Below are positions 53,026-63,243 of a stretch of DNA of 64,000 nt, one piece after another (the first letter of the stretch is position 1; each line of letters begins with the position of its first letter). The notes under the pieces are model-generated. The model was given only the letters and a program-made list of their open reading frames with translations, searched no databases and was not told the origin of the DNA. A program made the position numbers and the translations under genes. This DNA comes from GCA-2689995 sp964529325 (GTDB taxonomy: Bacteria; Fidelibacterota; Marinisomatia; SCGC-AAA003-L08; GCA-2689995): assembly GCA_964529325.1 (NCBI GenBank), contig CAZGWH010000003.1, positions 1 to 64,000 on the forward strand. Reading direction: 5' to 3'.

Positions 53026-54678
53026 TTATTTTGTCCAAATGATAAGTTTTTGACCTTGGCGTAAAAAATCAGATCGTAATCCATTCCAATTTTTCAGCTT
53101 TCGAACAGAAGTATAATATTTTCGTGCTATTCCACCTAATGTATCACCATATCTAACTGTATAATAAATTTTCTTTTTACCTGATTTATTAATCGATTTA
53201 TTACGGAGACTTTCATAGCCTGAAATAGGGATTTGAAGTCGTTGACCAGGTTTAATATATCTTGTTTTTTGCAATCTGTTAGCATCAACAATATCTTGGA
53301 TTCTTATGTTATATTTTTTTGCAATTAACCATAAACTTTCGCCTCTTCGTACACGATGTGTTTCAAAAACAACTTCATCAACTTTTTTCACCTGTAATAA
53401 TGCATATAATGAATCAAATTGGCTATTTGAATTTAAAGGTAATCGAAGAGGATAAAACTTATTTTTTTCAATTGGCGGTATTATATTTCTTCTTAACTCC
53501 GGATTATATAATGATAAAATATTTTCGGTTGTTCCTGCACAAACGGCCAAATCTTTTAATAATACAGATTTATTAACATTTTTTATTTCCCATTCAATTT
53601 TAGGTTCTGGATTCACTCTAAAACCATATTTGGCAGGATCTTTTGCAACAAAAATAGCTGCCATTATATTAGGGACATAATTTCTAGTTTCTGCAGGAAG
53701 CGATGTTAGTTTCCAATAATCTCTCGTTCCATGTCGTTTTATAACTCTCCTTACTCGCCCTTCTCCGCAATTATATGCTGCAAAAGCAAGATACCAATCA
53801 TCAAATTCATCGTGAAGATCTTTTAAATAATTTGCGGCAGCATGAGTAGATTTTTCAAAATCACTTCTCTCATCAACATACCAATTCTTTTTAAGTCCAT
53901 AAGCCTTACCTGTTGAGGCAATAAATTGCCAAAACCCCGCTGCATTTGCATAAGACATTGCAATTGGATTTAACCCACTCTCAATCATTGCAACATAAAA
54001 TAATTCAGAAGGTACTCCTTCTTCTTCAAGAATTGGAAGCATTATCTCTTTATACCTATCTGATCTATCTAGCCATTTTTGAACAGATTTTTTTCCTTGA
54101 TGAGTAAAAAATTTAATAATACTTGCTACTTTACGATTATATGTAATTGGTACATGGTTAGGTATTACCTCAATTGTTTCTTCAACATATTCTAAATCTT
54201 CAAGTGTTTGTGAATAAACAAAATCATTGAGTCGATCTCTTAAAACTGCGACAGAAAGACCCGATTCAGTCTTATCAATACTTTGACTCTGTTGTTCATA
54301 ATACTTTATAGCTGCAGTTAGAAGTGTATTAAATTCTAAATTTTGAAATTCATCCTCTAAGCTTAACATTTCTAAGTCAGAAAGAAGTTTAAATAATAAT
54401 TCAAATTGATACCCAGCATTCATTGTATCACTCGTAAGGTCCGCAATAATTGCTTCAGAGAACATTTCTTTTGCATCTGAAATTCTCAAATCAAATAATT
54501 CATCATCAATAAATAATGAATCCATACTTATTTCAAGCTGAGTATTATATGCTGGCTTATCCGTTGTTTGAATTATAGTTGTATCTATTCTCAATTGATT
54601 TGAGTAAACTAAACTCGTATCAGGAATACAAAGTGCAAAAGAGAGTAGTAAAATATATAAAATTGCAGAGATTTTCAA
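53026..54678 (-). CDS. Membrane-bound lytic murein transglycosylase with LysM repeats (MltD-like)
   Basis: 550 residues. A signal peptide (MKISAILYILLLSFALC) and a ~180-residue helical region are followed by the SLT domain (~210-330) with catalytic Glu in VAMIESGLNP, AAGFWQFIASTGKAYGLK and LAFAAYNCGEGRVRR. Two LysM repeats follow near the end: HRVRRGESLWLIAKKYNIRI and YTVRYGDTLGGIARKYYTS. It cleaves peptidoglycan with 1,6-anhydro product formation, and the LysM domains anchor it to glycan. Gene order MltD-SppA-HU suggests one transcript. Confidence 0.93.
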   Translation of the reverse strand: MKISAILYILLLSFALCIPDTSLVYSNQLRIDTTIIQTTDKPAYNTQLEISMDSLFIDDELFDLRISDAKEMFSEAIIADLTSDTMNAGYQFELLFKLLSDLEMLSLEDEFQNLEFNTLLTAAIKYYEQQSQSIDKTESGLSVAVLRDRLNDFVYSQTLEDLEYVEETIEVIPNHVPITYNRKVASIIKFFTHQGKKSVQKWLDRSDRYKEIMLPILEEEGVPSELFYVAMIESGLNPIAMSYANAAGFWQFIASTGKAYGLKKNWYVDERSDFEKSTHAAANYLKDLHDEFDDWYLAFAAYNCGEGRVRRVIKRHGTRDYWKLTSLPAETRNYVPNIMAAIFVAKDPAKYGFRVNPEPKIEWEIKNVNKSVLLKDLAVCAGTTENILSLYNPELRRNIIPPIEKNKFYPLRLPLNSNSQFDSLYALLQVKKVDEVVFETHRVRRGESLWLIAKKYNIRIQDIVDANRLQKTRYIKPGQRLQIPISGYESLRNKSINKSGKKKIYYTVRYGDTLGGIARKYYTSVRKLKNWNGLRSDFLRQGQKLIIWTK

Positions 54679-54716
54679 GCCTTAAAATTAAGAAGTATAA
54701 AACACATAGAACAACA

Positions 54717-55787
54717 CTAGGAATTAATAAATAATGGACAATCTTCACATAAATTTGAAGAACAATAAGATTTTTCTAAAAATATAATTCCTTGAGTTAA
54801 TGCAATATTTAAACGAACATCAATATTCCATTTTTTTAATATTTTGTCTATTTTTCCATAATGAGGTGAGTTTATTTTTTTCCATTGAAAAAATAGATTT
54901 TTATTATATTTACTCATAATATATGGTAAAATAACATTTATATAAATTTCGATGTTAAATTGTTGCCTTGCTAATTTAAAAGAATTTTTATTTTTTAAAA
55001 ATTTGAAGAATTGAGAAATATTTATTTCATTTATGTTATTTAACAAATTTAAATAATCAATTGCATAAACTATATTTGGAATTCTATTTAACTGAAAAAT
55101 ATTAGGTGATCGACCTCCCTGCCAATTAATAGAATGTACCATATTTTTTAAGTTTATTATTATTCTTTCATTGGATATTTTTTTTGATTTTAAATTAATA
55201 TATTTATTTGTAATAATTTCAATATCATCTAATTGTCGGTTAAAATGTAAAAATGAAAATATCTTAAATATCATTTCCTTATTATTATACGATTTAAATT
55301 TATCAACCTTTAGATTAAATCTAATCTCTGCTAAATCATATAATATATTTTTTAACTGATTAATTTTAATTTTTATATCTATACATGGTGATTTTGTTAT
55401 TGGAGTTATTTGATCCATATTGAAATATCCTTCAAATAATGCCGAAGATGTATTATTATGTAATGATAAGGAAATATGTAATAAAATATTATTATAATTG
55501 GGATTTAAATGATGCTTATGTTTTTTCCAGTCATTTCCATTTACATGAATTTCAATGGCTCCTTTTAATTTTTCTCCATTTGGTAAACAAATAATCGAAT
55601 TTAAAAAATCAGGGCCTGCAGATTTGTTCTGCTCCCCAGGAAATAGAATAGTTATTTCTCCTAAATTAGTTGTAATTAATTTAGAGGACATTGATTTCCA
55701 TTGATTTTGAATAAAACTTTCAGGTATATTAGCATACTTAAATCCTGAATCATAGACAAAATTATTTACATTTAATAAATTATACAT
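54717..55787 (-). CDS. DUF2851 family protein
   Basis: 356 residues. IPESFIQNQWKSM, FPGEQNKSAGPDFLNSIICL, GAIEIHVNGNDWKKHKHHLN and YNNILLHISL are the DUF2851 hallmarks; CSSNLCEDCPLF at the C-terminus is a conserved cysteine cluster. The EIH and HxxH residues suggest a metal-dependent nuclease-like core but function is unknown. It follows the plsC-like gene by 15 nt. Confidence 0.88.
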   Translation of the reverse strand: MYNLLNVNNFVYDSGFKYANIPESFIQNQWKSMSSKLITTNLGEITILFPGEQNKSAGPDFLNSIICLPNGEKLKGAIEIHVNGNDWKKHKHHLNPNYNNILLHISLSLHNNTSSALFEGYFNMDQITPITKSPCIDIKIKINQLKNILYDLAEIRFNLKVDKFKSYNNKEMIFKIFSFLHFNRQLDDIEIITNKYINLKSKKISNERIIINLKNMVHSINWQGGRSPNIFQLNRIPNIVYAIDYLNLLNNINEINISQFFKFLKNKNSFKLARQQFNIEIYINVILPYIMSKYNKNLFFQWKKINSPHYGKIDKILKKWNIDVRLNIALTQGIIFLEKSYCSSNLCEDCPLFINS

Positions 55788-55802
55788 CTATAGTAATATA
55801 AT

Positions 55803-56519
55803 CTATTTTAAGTCTTTAAAAATAATATTATATGTTAATTTAGCTAATCGTTCTTTATCATTATCAGGATTAAGATCTTTGGTTTCTATCGGTTCATGAA
55901 TAATTAATTTTATATCACTTTTTTTATTTAGTATTAATTTTGCTTTTGGAAGATTCAAACCTGTATTTAATATTGTTATAGGTACAATTGGCAAACCCGA
56001 TTGAATAGCTAATATAAAACTACCTTTTTTAAATGGAAGTAATTTTCTAGGGTTAGATCGTGTTCCTTCTGGATACACAAGCACATTAATATTTTTATCT
56101 TTCAATGATGCTAATGCATGTTTAACAGATTTTTTAGCTTTATCTTTATTTTGCCTGTCGACACGAATCATACCCGCTGAATACATTGCCCATCCAAATA
56201 ATGGAATCGGAAATAATTCTTTTTTTGTTAAAAATATTATATTAAAAGGAATTTGACTTAAAACAACAGGTATATCAAGTAAGCTTTCGTGATTTGCAAT
56301 AAAAATATATTGTTTTTTTTGTGTTAAATAATTTAGTCCTTCTATAGAAATATTTATACCACTTGATTTACACATCCACTGACCCCATAGACGAACAAAA
56401 ATTCCCGTAATATTTTTCTTTTTATCAAAAAGTCCTATGAATAATATAATTATTCCAATAATTAATATAGAAATAAAACCATTTAAATATAGCCAGCCAG
56501 AACGAAGGATTTGTAACAA
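55803..56519 (-). CDS. plsC: 1-acyl-sn-glycerol-3-phosphate acyltransferase (PlsC-like)
   Basis: 238 residues. An N-terminal membrane helix, then the acyltransferase motifs FIANHESLLDIPVVL (HX4D), AMYSAGMIRVDRQNKDKAKK and VLVYPEGTRSNPRKLLPFKKG, and PIVPITILNTG. It acylates lysophosphatidic acid to phosphatidic acid in membrane lipid synthesis. It follows serS by 5 nt. Confidence 0.9.
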   Translation of the reverse strand: MLQILRSGWLYLNGFISILIIGIIILFIGLFDKKKNITGIFVRLWGQWMCKSSGINISIEGLNYLTQKKQYIFIANHESLLDIPVVLSQIPFNIIFLTKKELFPIPLFGWAMYSAGMIRVDRQNKDKAKKSVKHALASLKDKNINVLVYPEGTRSNPRKLLPFKKGSFILAIQSGLPIVPITILNTGLNLPKAKLILNKKSDIKLIIHEPIETKDLNPDNDKERLAKLTYNIIFKDLK

Positions 56520-56524
56520 TGAAT

Positions 56525-57790
56525 TTATAACTGTGTCATATTTAAATATCGATGAAGAACTTTAGGAATAGTAATTGTTCCATCTTCATTTTGATTATTT
56601 TCTAATAAAGCAGCGACAAGCCTTGGAGTTGCAACACCAGAACCATTTATTGTATGAACATATTCTAATTTACCTGTTTCATTTCTTCTAAATCTAATAT
56701 TACCTCTTCTTGCTTGGAACGATTCAAAATTACTGCAACTAGAAACTTCTAACCACTTATTTGTACCTGATGCCCAAATTTCAATATCATAACATTTTGC
56801 AGCAGAAAAACTTAAATCCCCAGAGCATAAGGTTACAATTCGATATGGAATATTTAATAATTGAAGAACTTTTTCTGCATTTTGTAATAATTTTTCTAAT
56901 TCATTATATGATTCATTAGGTTTTGCAAACTTAACTAATTCAACTTTATTAAATTGGTGAACTCTTAATAAGCCTCGTGTATCTTTCCCATAACTTCCCG
57001 CTTCTCTTCTAAAACATGCACTATAGGCGACATATTTTTTTGTTAATTCATCTTCTTTTAGTATTTCATCTTTATGAATATTTGTAACTGGTACTTCGGC
57101 AGTAGAAATACAAAACAAATCATCAGATGGAATATAATACATATCTTCTTCAAATTTTGGAAGCTGGCCCGTGGTTTGTGTAGCCTCTCTATTTGTTAGA
57201 AAAGGTGGAAATAGTTCGGTATAGCCATGTTCGTCTGAATGTAAATCAAGCATAAATTGAATAATACCTCGCTCTAATTTTGCTCCTTTTCCGATGTATA
57301 ATGGAAATCCTGTTCCTGACATTTTAGATGCTCTTTTAAAATCAAATAAATTTAAGTTTTCACCTAACTCCAAATGATCCTTAGGTTTAAAATTAAATTT
57401 AGGAATTTCACCCCACTCTTTAATTAGTAAATTATCATTTTCAGTATTTCCAATTGGAACACTATCATGAAATAGATTAGGTATATAAAGTAATAAATTA
57501 TCTAATTTATTATTTATTTCTTTTAACTGAACATCTAATTCTTTTATCTCTTTTGATGTATTTTTCATATTTATTAATACTTCAGATACATCCTTACCTT
57601 CTTTTTTAAATTGCCCAATTTTTTTTGAAAAGGAATTTCTATCAGATTTTAAATTTTCAACGGTACTAATTAATTGCCTACGATTCAAATCTAAATTTAT
57701 TATAATATCAAAATCTATTTCATTGTTTTTAGATTTTGTTTTAGACTTAACTAATTCAATATTTTCTCTTATAAACTTTAATGGTAACAC
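56525..57790 (-). CDS. serS: Seryl-tRNA synthetase
   Basis: 421 residues. N-terminal tRNA-binding coiled coil (~1-105), then the class II core with AYSACFRREAGSYGKDTRG (motif 2), VHQFNKVELVKF, and SGVATPRLVAALLENNQ (motif 3). Charges tRNA-Ser with serine. No T-box or other leader was seen in the 12 nt before it; it follows the Wzi-like gene. Confidence 0.97.
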   Translation of the reverse strand: MLPLKFIRENIELVKSKTKSKNNEIDFDIIINLDLNRRQLISTVENLKSDRNSFSKKIGQFKKEGKDVSEVLINMKNTSKEIKELDVQLKEINNKLDNLLLYIPNLFHDSVPIGNTENDNLLIKEWGEIPKFNFKPKDHLELGENLNLFDFKRASKMSGTGFPLYIGKGAKLERGIIQFMLDLHSDEHGYTELFPPFLTNREATQTTGQLPKFEEDMYYIPSDDLFCISTAEVPVTNIHKDEILKEDELTKKYVAYSACFRREAGSYGKDTRGLLRVHQFNKVELVKFAKPNESYNELEKLLQNAEKVLQLLNIPYRIVTLCSGDLSFSAAKCYDIEIWASGTNKWLEVSSCSNFESFQARRGNIRFRRNETGKLEYVHTINGSGVATPRLVAALLENNQNEDGTITIPKVLHRYLNMTQL

Positions 57791-57802
57791 TTTTTCTCCA
57801 AA

Positions 57803-59326
57803 CTAATATGAAATATTATATTTAAATTTAATTGTAGTATCTAAATATGCTAACTTTTTATTTTCAAAATCATTCAATTGAAATTTTGAAAAATTTAAAT
57901 CTATTTTTATAATATCACTTATATTATATTCACAAACAATTGATATTTTCTTTTTATTATAATTTGAATAATCTAAAAATTTACGACCAATTTCATATTT
58001 TGGTTCACCAAAAATTGAATATTCAAATTCTGCACGAGGTGAAAATTTACTTTCATTAATCCATGTCATTACAACCCAAAAATCAAATGAATCACCTTTT
58101 GACCAATATCCTAAAGGATACCCTTGATTATAATTTTCATTAATTGGAAATTTATGTTCATAGATCTGTGGAGCTATTATTGCATTTTCAAATCTAATAT
58201 AAAATAATTCATTTTTAATAGTAAGTAATTGAGTATGCCCTATTTGAAAAGCAATCCAATTATGATGATTAGTTTTATCAAAAGTATCAAATGGTGCCCA
58301 TTCATCAACATAAAATGCGAAATTTGTTCGCCCTTTTTGATGTAACCAATCTATATCTAACCCCATCTGTAAATTATCAACATCACCTAATGCATGTTGT
58401 GCTGACCAATAAGGCATAATTGGAATTAAATACTGCCAAGGTAAATTTCTTGCACCATAAACAATTTGTTCGAATAATCCAAATCTAATATTTTCCGATA
58501 GGAAAAAATCAAATCGATGCTGAATAATTCCTCGCTTTATCCATGGGTATCGACCATTTGATGAGCTATTATTATATGCAATAGATAAATTTGAATCTGG
58601 TATTTCAGAAATTAATTCACCAATTACCCATGTAAATTCAAAAAAATCATTTTCTTTATAACTTATTTTAAATTGAGGATAGGTTGGTGATTTTAATGAT
58701 AAACTTAAATTTCCTCTTAAAAATGGGCCTAATGAAGATTTGAATTTTCCAAAATAAACTTCAAATTTATTACTAAAAAGCGCAACACCTCCTTGGCCTT
58801 CATCAAAATCGATTCCCCATTCAGGTTCTTTCGTTTTTGTAAAATATTCCATTGAATATTCAGGATGAAATTCAAATGGTTTTAAACCATCTAATTCAAA
58901 ACTACTTTTATCAATAAAATATGCTGAATGTTTATAAAAACTACCCCATGCTTGAAAAAGAACTCCCGAATAGGGTGATATTATAGGTATTATCATATTT
59001 AAATTAATTCCAGGAGTAATCCAAATAGTCGGAGATATTTTTTGGCTCATTTCAAATCCAGAAGTTGAATATCTTAATCCTAAAATTGGATACAACTGTA
59101 ATTTATTATTAAAATAGTTTAGCACATTAATAGGTTCTTCCGTTGGTTTTAATTTCCTAAAAGGATACCTATAAAGATTTGGTGAAATTTCATACTTTAA
59201 AATAGAATTCACTTCATTTTTAATTTTAGAATTAATAGATATATTATTTGAAATACCTTGAGTGAAAATAAAAGTACAACAAAATAATGTAGTTAAAATT
59301 ATATATTTCGAATAATTAATGTGCAT
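57803..59326 (-). CDS. Wzi-like outer-membrane capsule-assembly protein
   Basis: 507 residues with a signal peptide (ILTTLFCCTFIFTQ) and alternating aromatic strands of an outer-membrane beta barrel. LYPILGLRYSTSGFEM, FGKFKSSLGPFLRGNL, YGARNLPWQYLIPIMPYWS and MGLDIDWLHQKGRTNFAFYV resemble Wzi-family capsule/exopolysaccharide surface-attachment proteins. It overlaps the end of the WecA/MraY-like gene by 28 nt, consistent with a shared polysaccharide operon. Wzi proteins anchor capsule to the cell surface. The family call is moderate. Confidence 0.72.
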   Translation of the reverse strand: MHINYSKYIILTTLFCCTFIFTQGISNNISINSKIKNEVNSILKYEISPNLYRYPFRKLKPTEEPINVLNYFNNKLQLYPILGLRYSTSGFEMSQKISPTIWITPGINLNMIIPIISPYSGVLFQAWGSFYKHSAYFIDKSSFELDGLKPFEFHPEYSMEYFTKTKEPEWGIDFDEGQGGVALFSNKFEVYFGKFKSSLGPFLRGNLSLSLKSPTYPQFKISYKENDFFEFTWVIGELISEIPDSNLSIAYNNSSSNGRYPWIKRGIIQHRFDFFLSENIRFGLFEQIVYGARNLPWQYLIPIMPYWSAQHALGDVDNLQMGLDIDWLHQKGRTNFAFYVDEWAPFDTFDKTNHHNWIAFQIGHTQLLTIKNELFYIRFENAIIAPQIYEHKFPINENYNQGYPLGYWSKGDSFDFWVVMTWINESKFSPRAEFEYSIFGEPKYEIGRKFLDYSNYNKKKISIVCEYNISDIIKIDLNFSKFQLNDFENKKLAYLDTTIKFKYNISY

Positions 59327-60909
59327 AATGATATAAAATTAATCCAATAAATGATATTATATTTTTTTATTAATCGGCTTTGAAGTAACACTTTATAAAC
59401 TAAAAATAAAAAAATTAAATGAAAACCTGTTCTATTTAAATCATGAGAATTAGGGAAAAGAAATATTAGCGATATAAGAATAATGGTAAGATATTCTGTT
59501 GGACTATCAAATATATGATGTGTTTTAAATAACCCTAAAATTGACATTAGTACACCTATTCCCAATAATGTCAATACTATATCTGGGTTAATTGGAAATA
59601 ATTGATACGCCTCGGTTTTTGAAAAATAAAAACTTAACCATGTCAATAAAATCATTCCAATACTCACATTATTTGTTCGACCAGAATTATTATCTAAAAT
59701 AAACATAAAAGCACAAATCATAGATAGAATAATCATATAAATATGTCCCTTTTCTAAATCAATTGATGTTTTTGTTAAAATAAAATATAAAATGCATAAA
59801 TTTAATAGAAAAAAGGGAATGTAGATATGTTTCATCCATGGGATAAAATTAAATACTTTATGATAGAATTTACCTGTAAAATCTTTAATAGATTTAATAT
59901 CATCTCTAAAAATTAAGTATAAATGCTGTAATGATAATGGGATAATGACTAATAATGGAAGAAAATTACTCAGATGAAATGAAGTATTTAGACTTAAAAA
60001 TAATATTGCAAAAATACCCTGAATCGAATAAAGCAAGAATACTACATTTTTATGTTGAACATTAAATCGCTGTAATATATGATGAATATGGTTTTTATCT
60101 GGCGTGAAGATATTTTGACTATTTAGAAGTCTTTTAAAAAAAACCCAAGTTGTATCAATAAAGGGAATACCTAAAATAATAGGAATATTCAATATATTTA
60201 AATTTGTATTATTATACATAATTAAAATAAATACTGCAATTGAGTAACCTAAAAAATAGCTTCCGCTATCCCCCATAAAAATCATGGCAGGGAAAGTATT
60301 CGCTCTTAAAAAGCCAAAGATGCAAGATATTAAGATGATTGAAACTAGGTTATGTTGAAATCCTGTATGGATGGATATAACTGTTAAAATAATAATAGAA
60401 ATTCCAGATGCAAGCCCATCCATTCCATCTATTAAATTTAATGAATTTGTAACTGCAACAATAAAAAACAATGTAATAAAAAATGAAAAGAATAAAGAGC
60501 TTTCAAACCCTGGAAGTATAAAAGTGATTTTTGTAATAGAAATAAAAATAAAACCTGCTAAAATTTGTGTCATAAACTTAACATATGGTGATATTGGGTT
60601 TATATCATCCATAAATCCGATAAAAACTAAAAAACTACTCCCAATTAAATATGCTGGAATTAAACTATGAAAAGGAATTAATAATATTGTAGATACTAAA
60701 AAACAGAAAAAAATCAAGATACCACCAGTGCTTGGAATTGGATTTTTATGGACTTTCCTTGAATTAGGGATATCCATTATTTTATAAAAAGTTAATATTT
60801 TTACTCCAATTGGCATCACTATCATTGTTAATGTAAAAGGTATTAAAAAATGAAAAAAATGAAAATTCTTTTCAGAAATAATTTGTAATTGATTAATTAA
60901 TAATTGCAT
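59299..60909 (-). CDS. Undecaprenyl-phosphate glycosyl-1-phosphate transferase (WecA/MraY family), long form
   Basis: 536 residues. VHKNPIPSTGGILIFF, NSLNLIDGMDGLASG, FMGDSGSYFLGYSI and IPFIDTTWVFFKRLL, with the HIHHIL motif, are the active-site segments of WecA/MraY-type enzymes that start glycan synthesis by loading a sugar-1-phosphate onto undecaprenyl phosphate. Typical members have ~350 residues; here ~190 further residues add several membrane helices at the C-terminus with no recognised domain. It is the initiating enzyme of the surrounding polysaccharide locus. Confidence 0.9.
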   Translation of the reverse strand: MQLLINQLQIISEKNFHFFHFLIPFTLTMIVMPIGVKILTFYKIMDIPNSRKVHKNPIPSTGGILIFFCFLVSTILLIPFHSLIPAYLIGSSFLVFIGFMDDINPISPYVKFMTQILAGFIFISITKITFILPGFESSLFFSFFITLFFIVAVTNSLNLIDGMDGLASGISIIILTVISIHTGFQHNLVSIILISCIFGFLRANTFPAMIFMGDSGSYFLGYSIAVFILIMYNNTNLNILNIPIILGIPFIDTTWVFFKRLLNSQNIFTPDKNHIHHILQRFNVQHKNVVFLLYSIQGIFAILFLSLNTSFHLSNFLPLLVIIPLSLQHLYLIFRDDIKSIKDFTGKFYHKVFNFIPWMKHIYIPFFLLNLCILYFILTKTSIDLEKGHIYMIILSMICAFMFILDNNSGRTNNVSIGMILLTWLSFYFSKTEAYQLFPINPDIVLTLLGIGVLMSILGLFKTHHIFDSPTEYLTIILISLIFLFPNSHDLNRTGFHLIFLFLVYKVLLQSRLIKKYNIIYWINFISLCTLIIRNI

Positions 60910-60915
60910 TAAAAA

Positions 60916-61662
60916 TTATATTCTATTTTTTATTCCTGTTATGAGATAAATAATAATATACTTTATTGATTGAAAAAAATTAAAATTCATAATATCTCTA
61001 TATAATTTCCATTGATAAATTGATGCATTAAATTTATTGCTTGATATTGAGTTATTCCGAACCCTATATCTTGCTAAATATTTATTAATACCATATGGTT
61101 TTATTCCATTTCTATAGAGAGTTAACCATAAACCATGATCTTGTCTTTTTTTAATTAATGGAAATTTTATTTCTCCACATTTTTCCTTATCTAGCATGAC
61201 CGTTAAGCACCCAATCACACAATTAGAAATTAGATAATTAAAAGATGGTTCTAAATTAAATTGACGGTTTCCTTTCATTTTAGAACCATCTTCCGAGACT
61301 CTATCATATTTTGTAAATGAAAAAGCAATATTATTTTCAATAAGATGATTCACCTGTATCATTAACTTATTTTCATCCCATAAATCATCACTATCAAGAA
61401 ATGCAACAAATCTACCCTTTGAGTTTTTAATTGCTATATTTCTAGTAACAGCAGCACCATTATTTTCTTTAGCTTCTATTAAACGAATTCTCTTATCATT
61501 TATAAATTGTTTAACAATTTTAATACTATTATCACTTGAATTATCATCAACAATAACCATTTCCCATTTCGTATATGTTTGATTAATTACAGAATAAATT
61601 GTATCCTCAATATACTTTTCAGAATTATACATAGGTGTGATTATTGAAATTAATGTATTCAT
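60916..61662 (-). CDS. GT2 family glycosyltransferase
   Basis: 248 residues with GT-A fold: ITPMYNSEKYIEDTIYSVI, MVIVDDNSSDNSIKIV, AAVTRNIAIKNSKGRFVAFL followed by DSDD (metal-binding DxD-like), and KRQDHGLWLTL. It resembles capsule and O-antigen glycosyltransferases that add one sugar to a lipid-linked chain. It is 6 nt upstream of the WecA/MraY-like gene and 4 nt after the polymerase gene. Donor sugar unknown. Confidence 0.88.
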   Translation of the reverse strand: MNTLISIITPMYNSEKYIEDTIYSVINQTYTKWEMVIVDDNSSDNSIKIVKQFINDKRIRLIEAKENNGAAVTRNIAIKNSKGRFVAFLDSDDLWDENKLMIQVNHLIENNIAFSFTKYDRVSEDGSKMKGNRQFNLEPSFNYLISNCVIGCLTVMLDKEKCGEIKFPLIKKRQDHGLWLTLYRNGIKPYGINKYLARYRVRNNSISSNKFNASIYQWKLYRDIMNFNFFQSIKYIIIYLITGIKNRI

Positions 61663-61666
61663 AATA

Positions 61667-62740
61667 TTATGAATTATGATTAAATAATAATGAAAAAAAT
61701 GTAATATCCTCTAAGGATATTCCCCAAAATATTGTATACTGCGGTATTGCAAATAATAATATTGGTAATATATAAATCAAGTTTTTTTTATTAATATTAA
61801 TTAATAATATTATTAAGTATAAAATAAAAATAATAATTCCATTAGTTGCCAATGTTTGGATGAACGAATTATGTGCATGGAAAATTAAGCCATTAAATTT
61901 AATTAAATATTTATATGAATTATTTCCTAATAGTATGTTTTCTTTAATAAATTGATAATATTCACTCCATATATTTTCTCTTATTGAAAAAGTTTTAAAT
62001 TTACCTTGACCACCAGTCAATTGCATTTCAATTATATCAAAGTAGTGAAAAGAAAAATAACCTGTAATAAAAATTATTGAAAAAAATATTAATATTTCAA
62101 GTTTTGTCATTTTTTTTGTAAAAAATTGAGTACAAATATATAATAAATAAAAAAATAATGTACAAATCATCGCTGTTCTATTAAATGTAAGTAATAAAGA
62201 AATAACAACCATTGGAGTCATATACTTTATTAATTTATCATTTCTAAAATAACGCCTTGATAAAATAATAAATAAAAATAACTTTGATGCTACATTACTT
62301 GAATTTCGACTTAGTCCATATGGCCTCATTTGTAATAAATAAGTTTCATTTGCATTGATTAAATTTGATCCAAATACAGACATATCTCCAATATAAAATT
62401 CATAAATTACAAATAATGATTCAACGAAAATAAATATTAATAATATTTTTAAATCAAATTTTGAAATATTAAAAGCAATGAGAACTGTGAAAATTAATAA
62501 AATTTGATATGGAAATGCATCGTTTAAATTATTTATGTTTTCTGGGGAAAACATCCTATTTAGTAATGAAAATGAAATTATCAATAATACTAATATAATA
62601 TTATAATAATTTATTTCTGATAATATAATTGAACCTGCGAATAATTCTTTTTTTTTAATAAAAATAAATACTATTGCAAAAACAAATGTTAAATGAGGAA
62701 TAATTTCTATTGTTGGAAGGTATATTAAAAAACCAAGCAT
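61667..62740 (-). CDS. O-antigen polymerase/ligase-like membrane protein (Wzy)
   Basis: 357 residues with about ten membrane helices and one larger periplasmic loop containing NILLGNNSYKYLIKFNGLIF and HAHNSFIQTLATNG. The H-x-H-N-x-F/x-Q pattern is characteristic of Wzy_C/O-antigen ligase proteins. It would polymerise or ligate lipid-linked oligosaccharide units at the periplasmic face. Wzy and WaaL cannot be separated by sequence, but position beside a flippase favours Wzy. Confidence 0.82.
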   Translation of the reverse strand: MLGFLIYLPTIEIIPHLTFVFAIVFIFIKKKELFAGSIILSEINYYNIILVLLIISFSLLNRMFSPENINNLNDAFPYQILLIFTVLIAFNISKFDLKILLIFIFVESLFVIYEFYIGDMSVFGSNLINANETYLLQMRPYGLSRNSSNVASKLFLFIILSRRYFRNDKLIKYMTPMVVISLLLTFNRTAMICTLFFYLLYICTQFFTKKMTKLEILIFFSIIFITGYFSFHYFDIIEMQLTGGQGKFKTFSIRENIWSEYYQFIKENILLGNNSYKYLIKFNGLIFHAHNSFIQTLATNGIIIFILYLIILLININKKNLIYILPILLFAIPQYTIFWGISLEDITFFSLLFNHNS

Positions 62741-62745
62741 TCTAA

Positions 62746-63243
62746 TTATATTGTTTTATTTAATTTTTTTAATTTTTCATAATGATCAATATTTCTATAC
62801 TTGAATATTTTTGCTGGGTTACCACCCACAATTGCATATTTAGGTACATTCTTCACAACAACAGCGCCTGCTTGGATAATTGCTCCCTCTTCAATTTCAA
62901 CACCACCTAAAATCATTACATTATCACCAAACCAAACATTTTCTTTAATAAAAATATTTTTATTATTTTTTTTGTTCGAATCATAGGGGATAGAATTGCC
63001 ATCATCATATTTATGAAAAGAGTTAATCATTATACAATTTTTCCCCGAATGAAAATTATCACTAATTTCTACATATCCATTCCCTTTAATAATCATACCA
63101 TTAAAATTAGTATTAATACCTAGATGAGTATTTTTAGTAAATCTAGAATAGAAATTTACTTTGGGTATAGTTTTATATGAACCAATTCTTATAATTGAAA
63201 TGATTGTATAAATAAGTCTTAATAAATATTTAATAATTTTCAT
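62746..63243 (-). CDS. Hexapeptide-repeat O-acetyltransferase
   Basis: 165 residues. Left-handed beta-helix repeats (NIFIKENVWFGDNVMILGGV, EIEEGAIIQAGAVVVKNVPKY) and the C-terminal AIVGGNPAKIFKYR are typical of WbbJ/maltose-acetyltransferase-like enzymes. It likely acetylates a sugar of the polysaccharide. It overlaps the flippase stop by 14 nt. Confidence 0.87.
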   Translation of the reverse strand: MKIIKYLLRLIYTIISIIRIGSYKTIPKVNFYSRFTKNTHLGINTNFNGMIIKGNGYVEISDNFHSGKNCIMINSFHKYDDGNSIPYDSNKKNNKNIFIKENVWFGDNVMILGGVEIEEGAIIQAGAVVVKNVPKYAIVGGNPAKIFKYRNIDHYEKLKKLNKTI

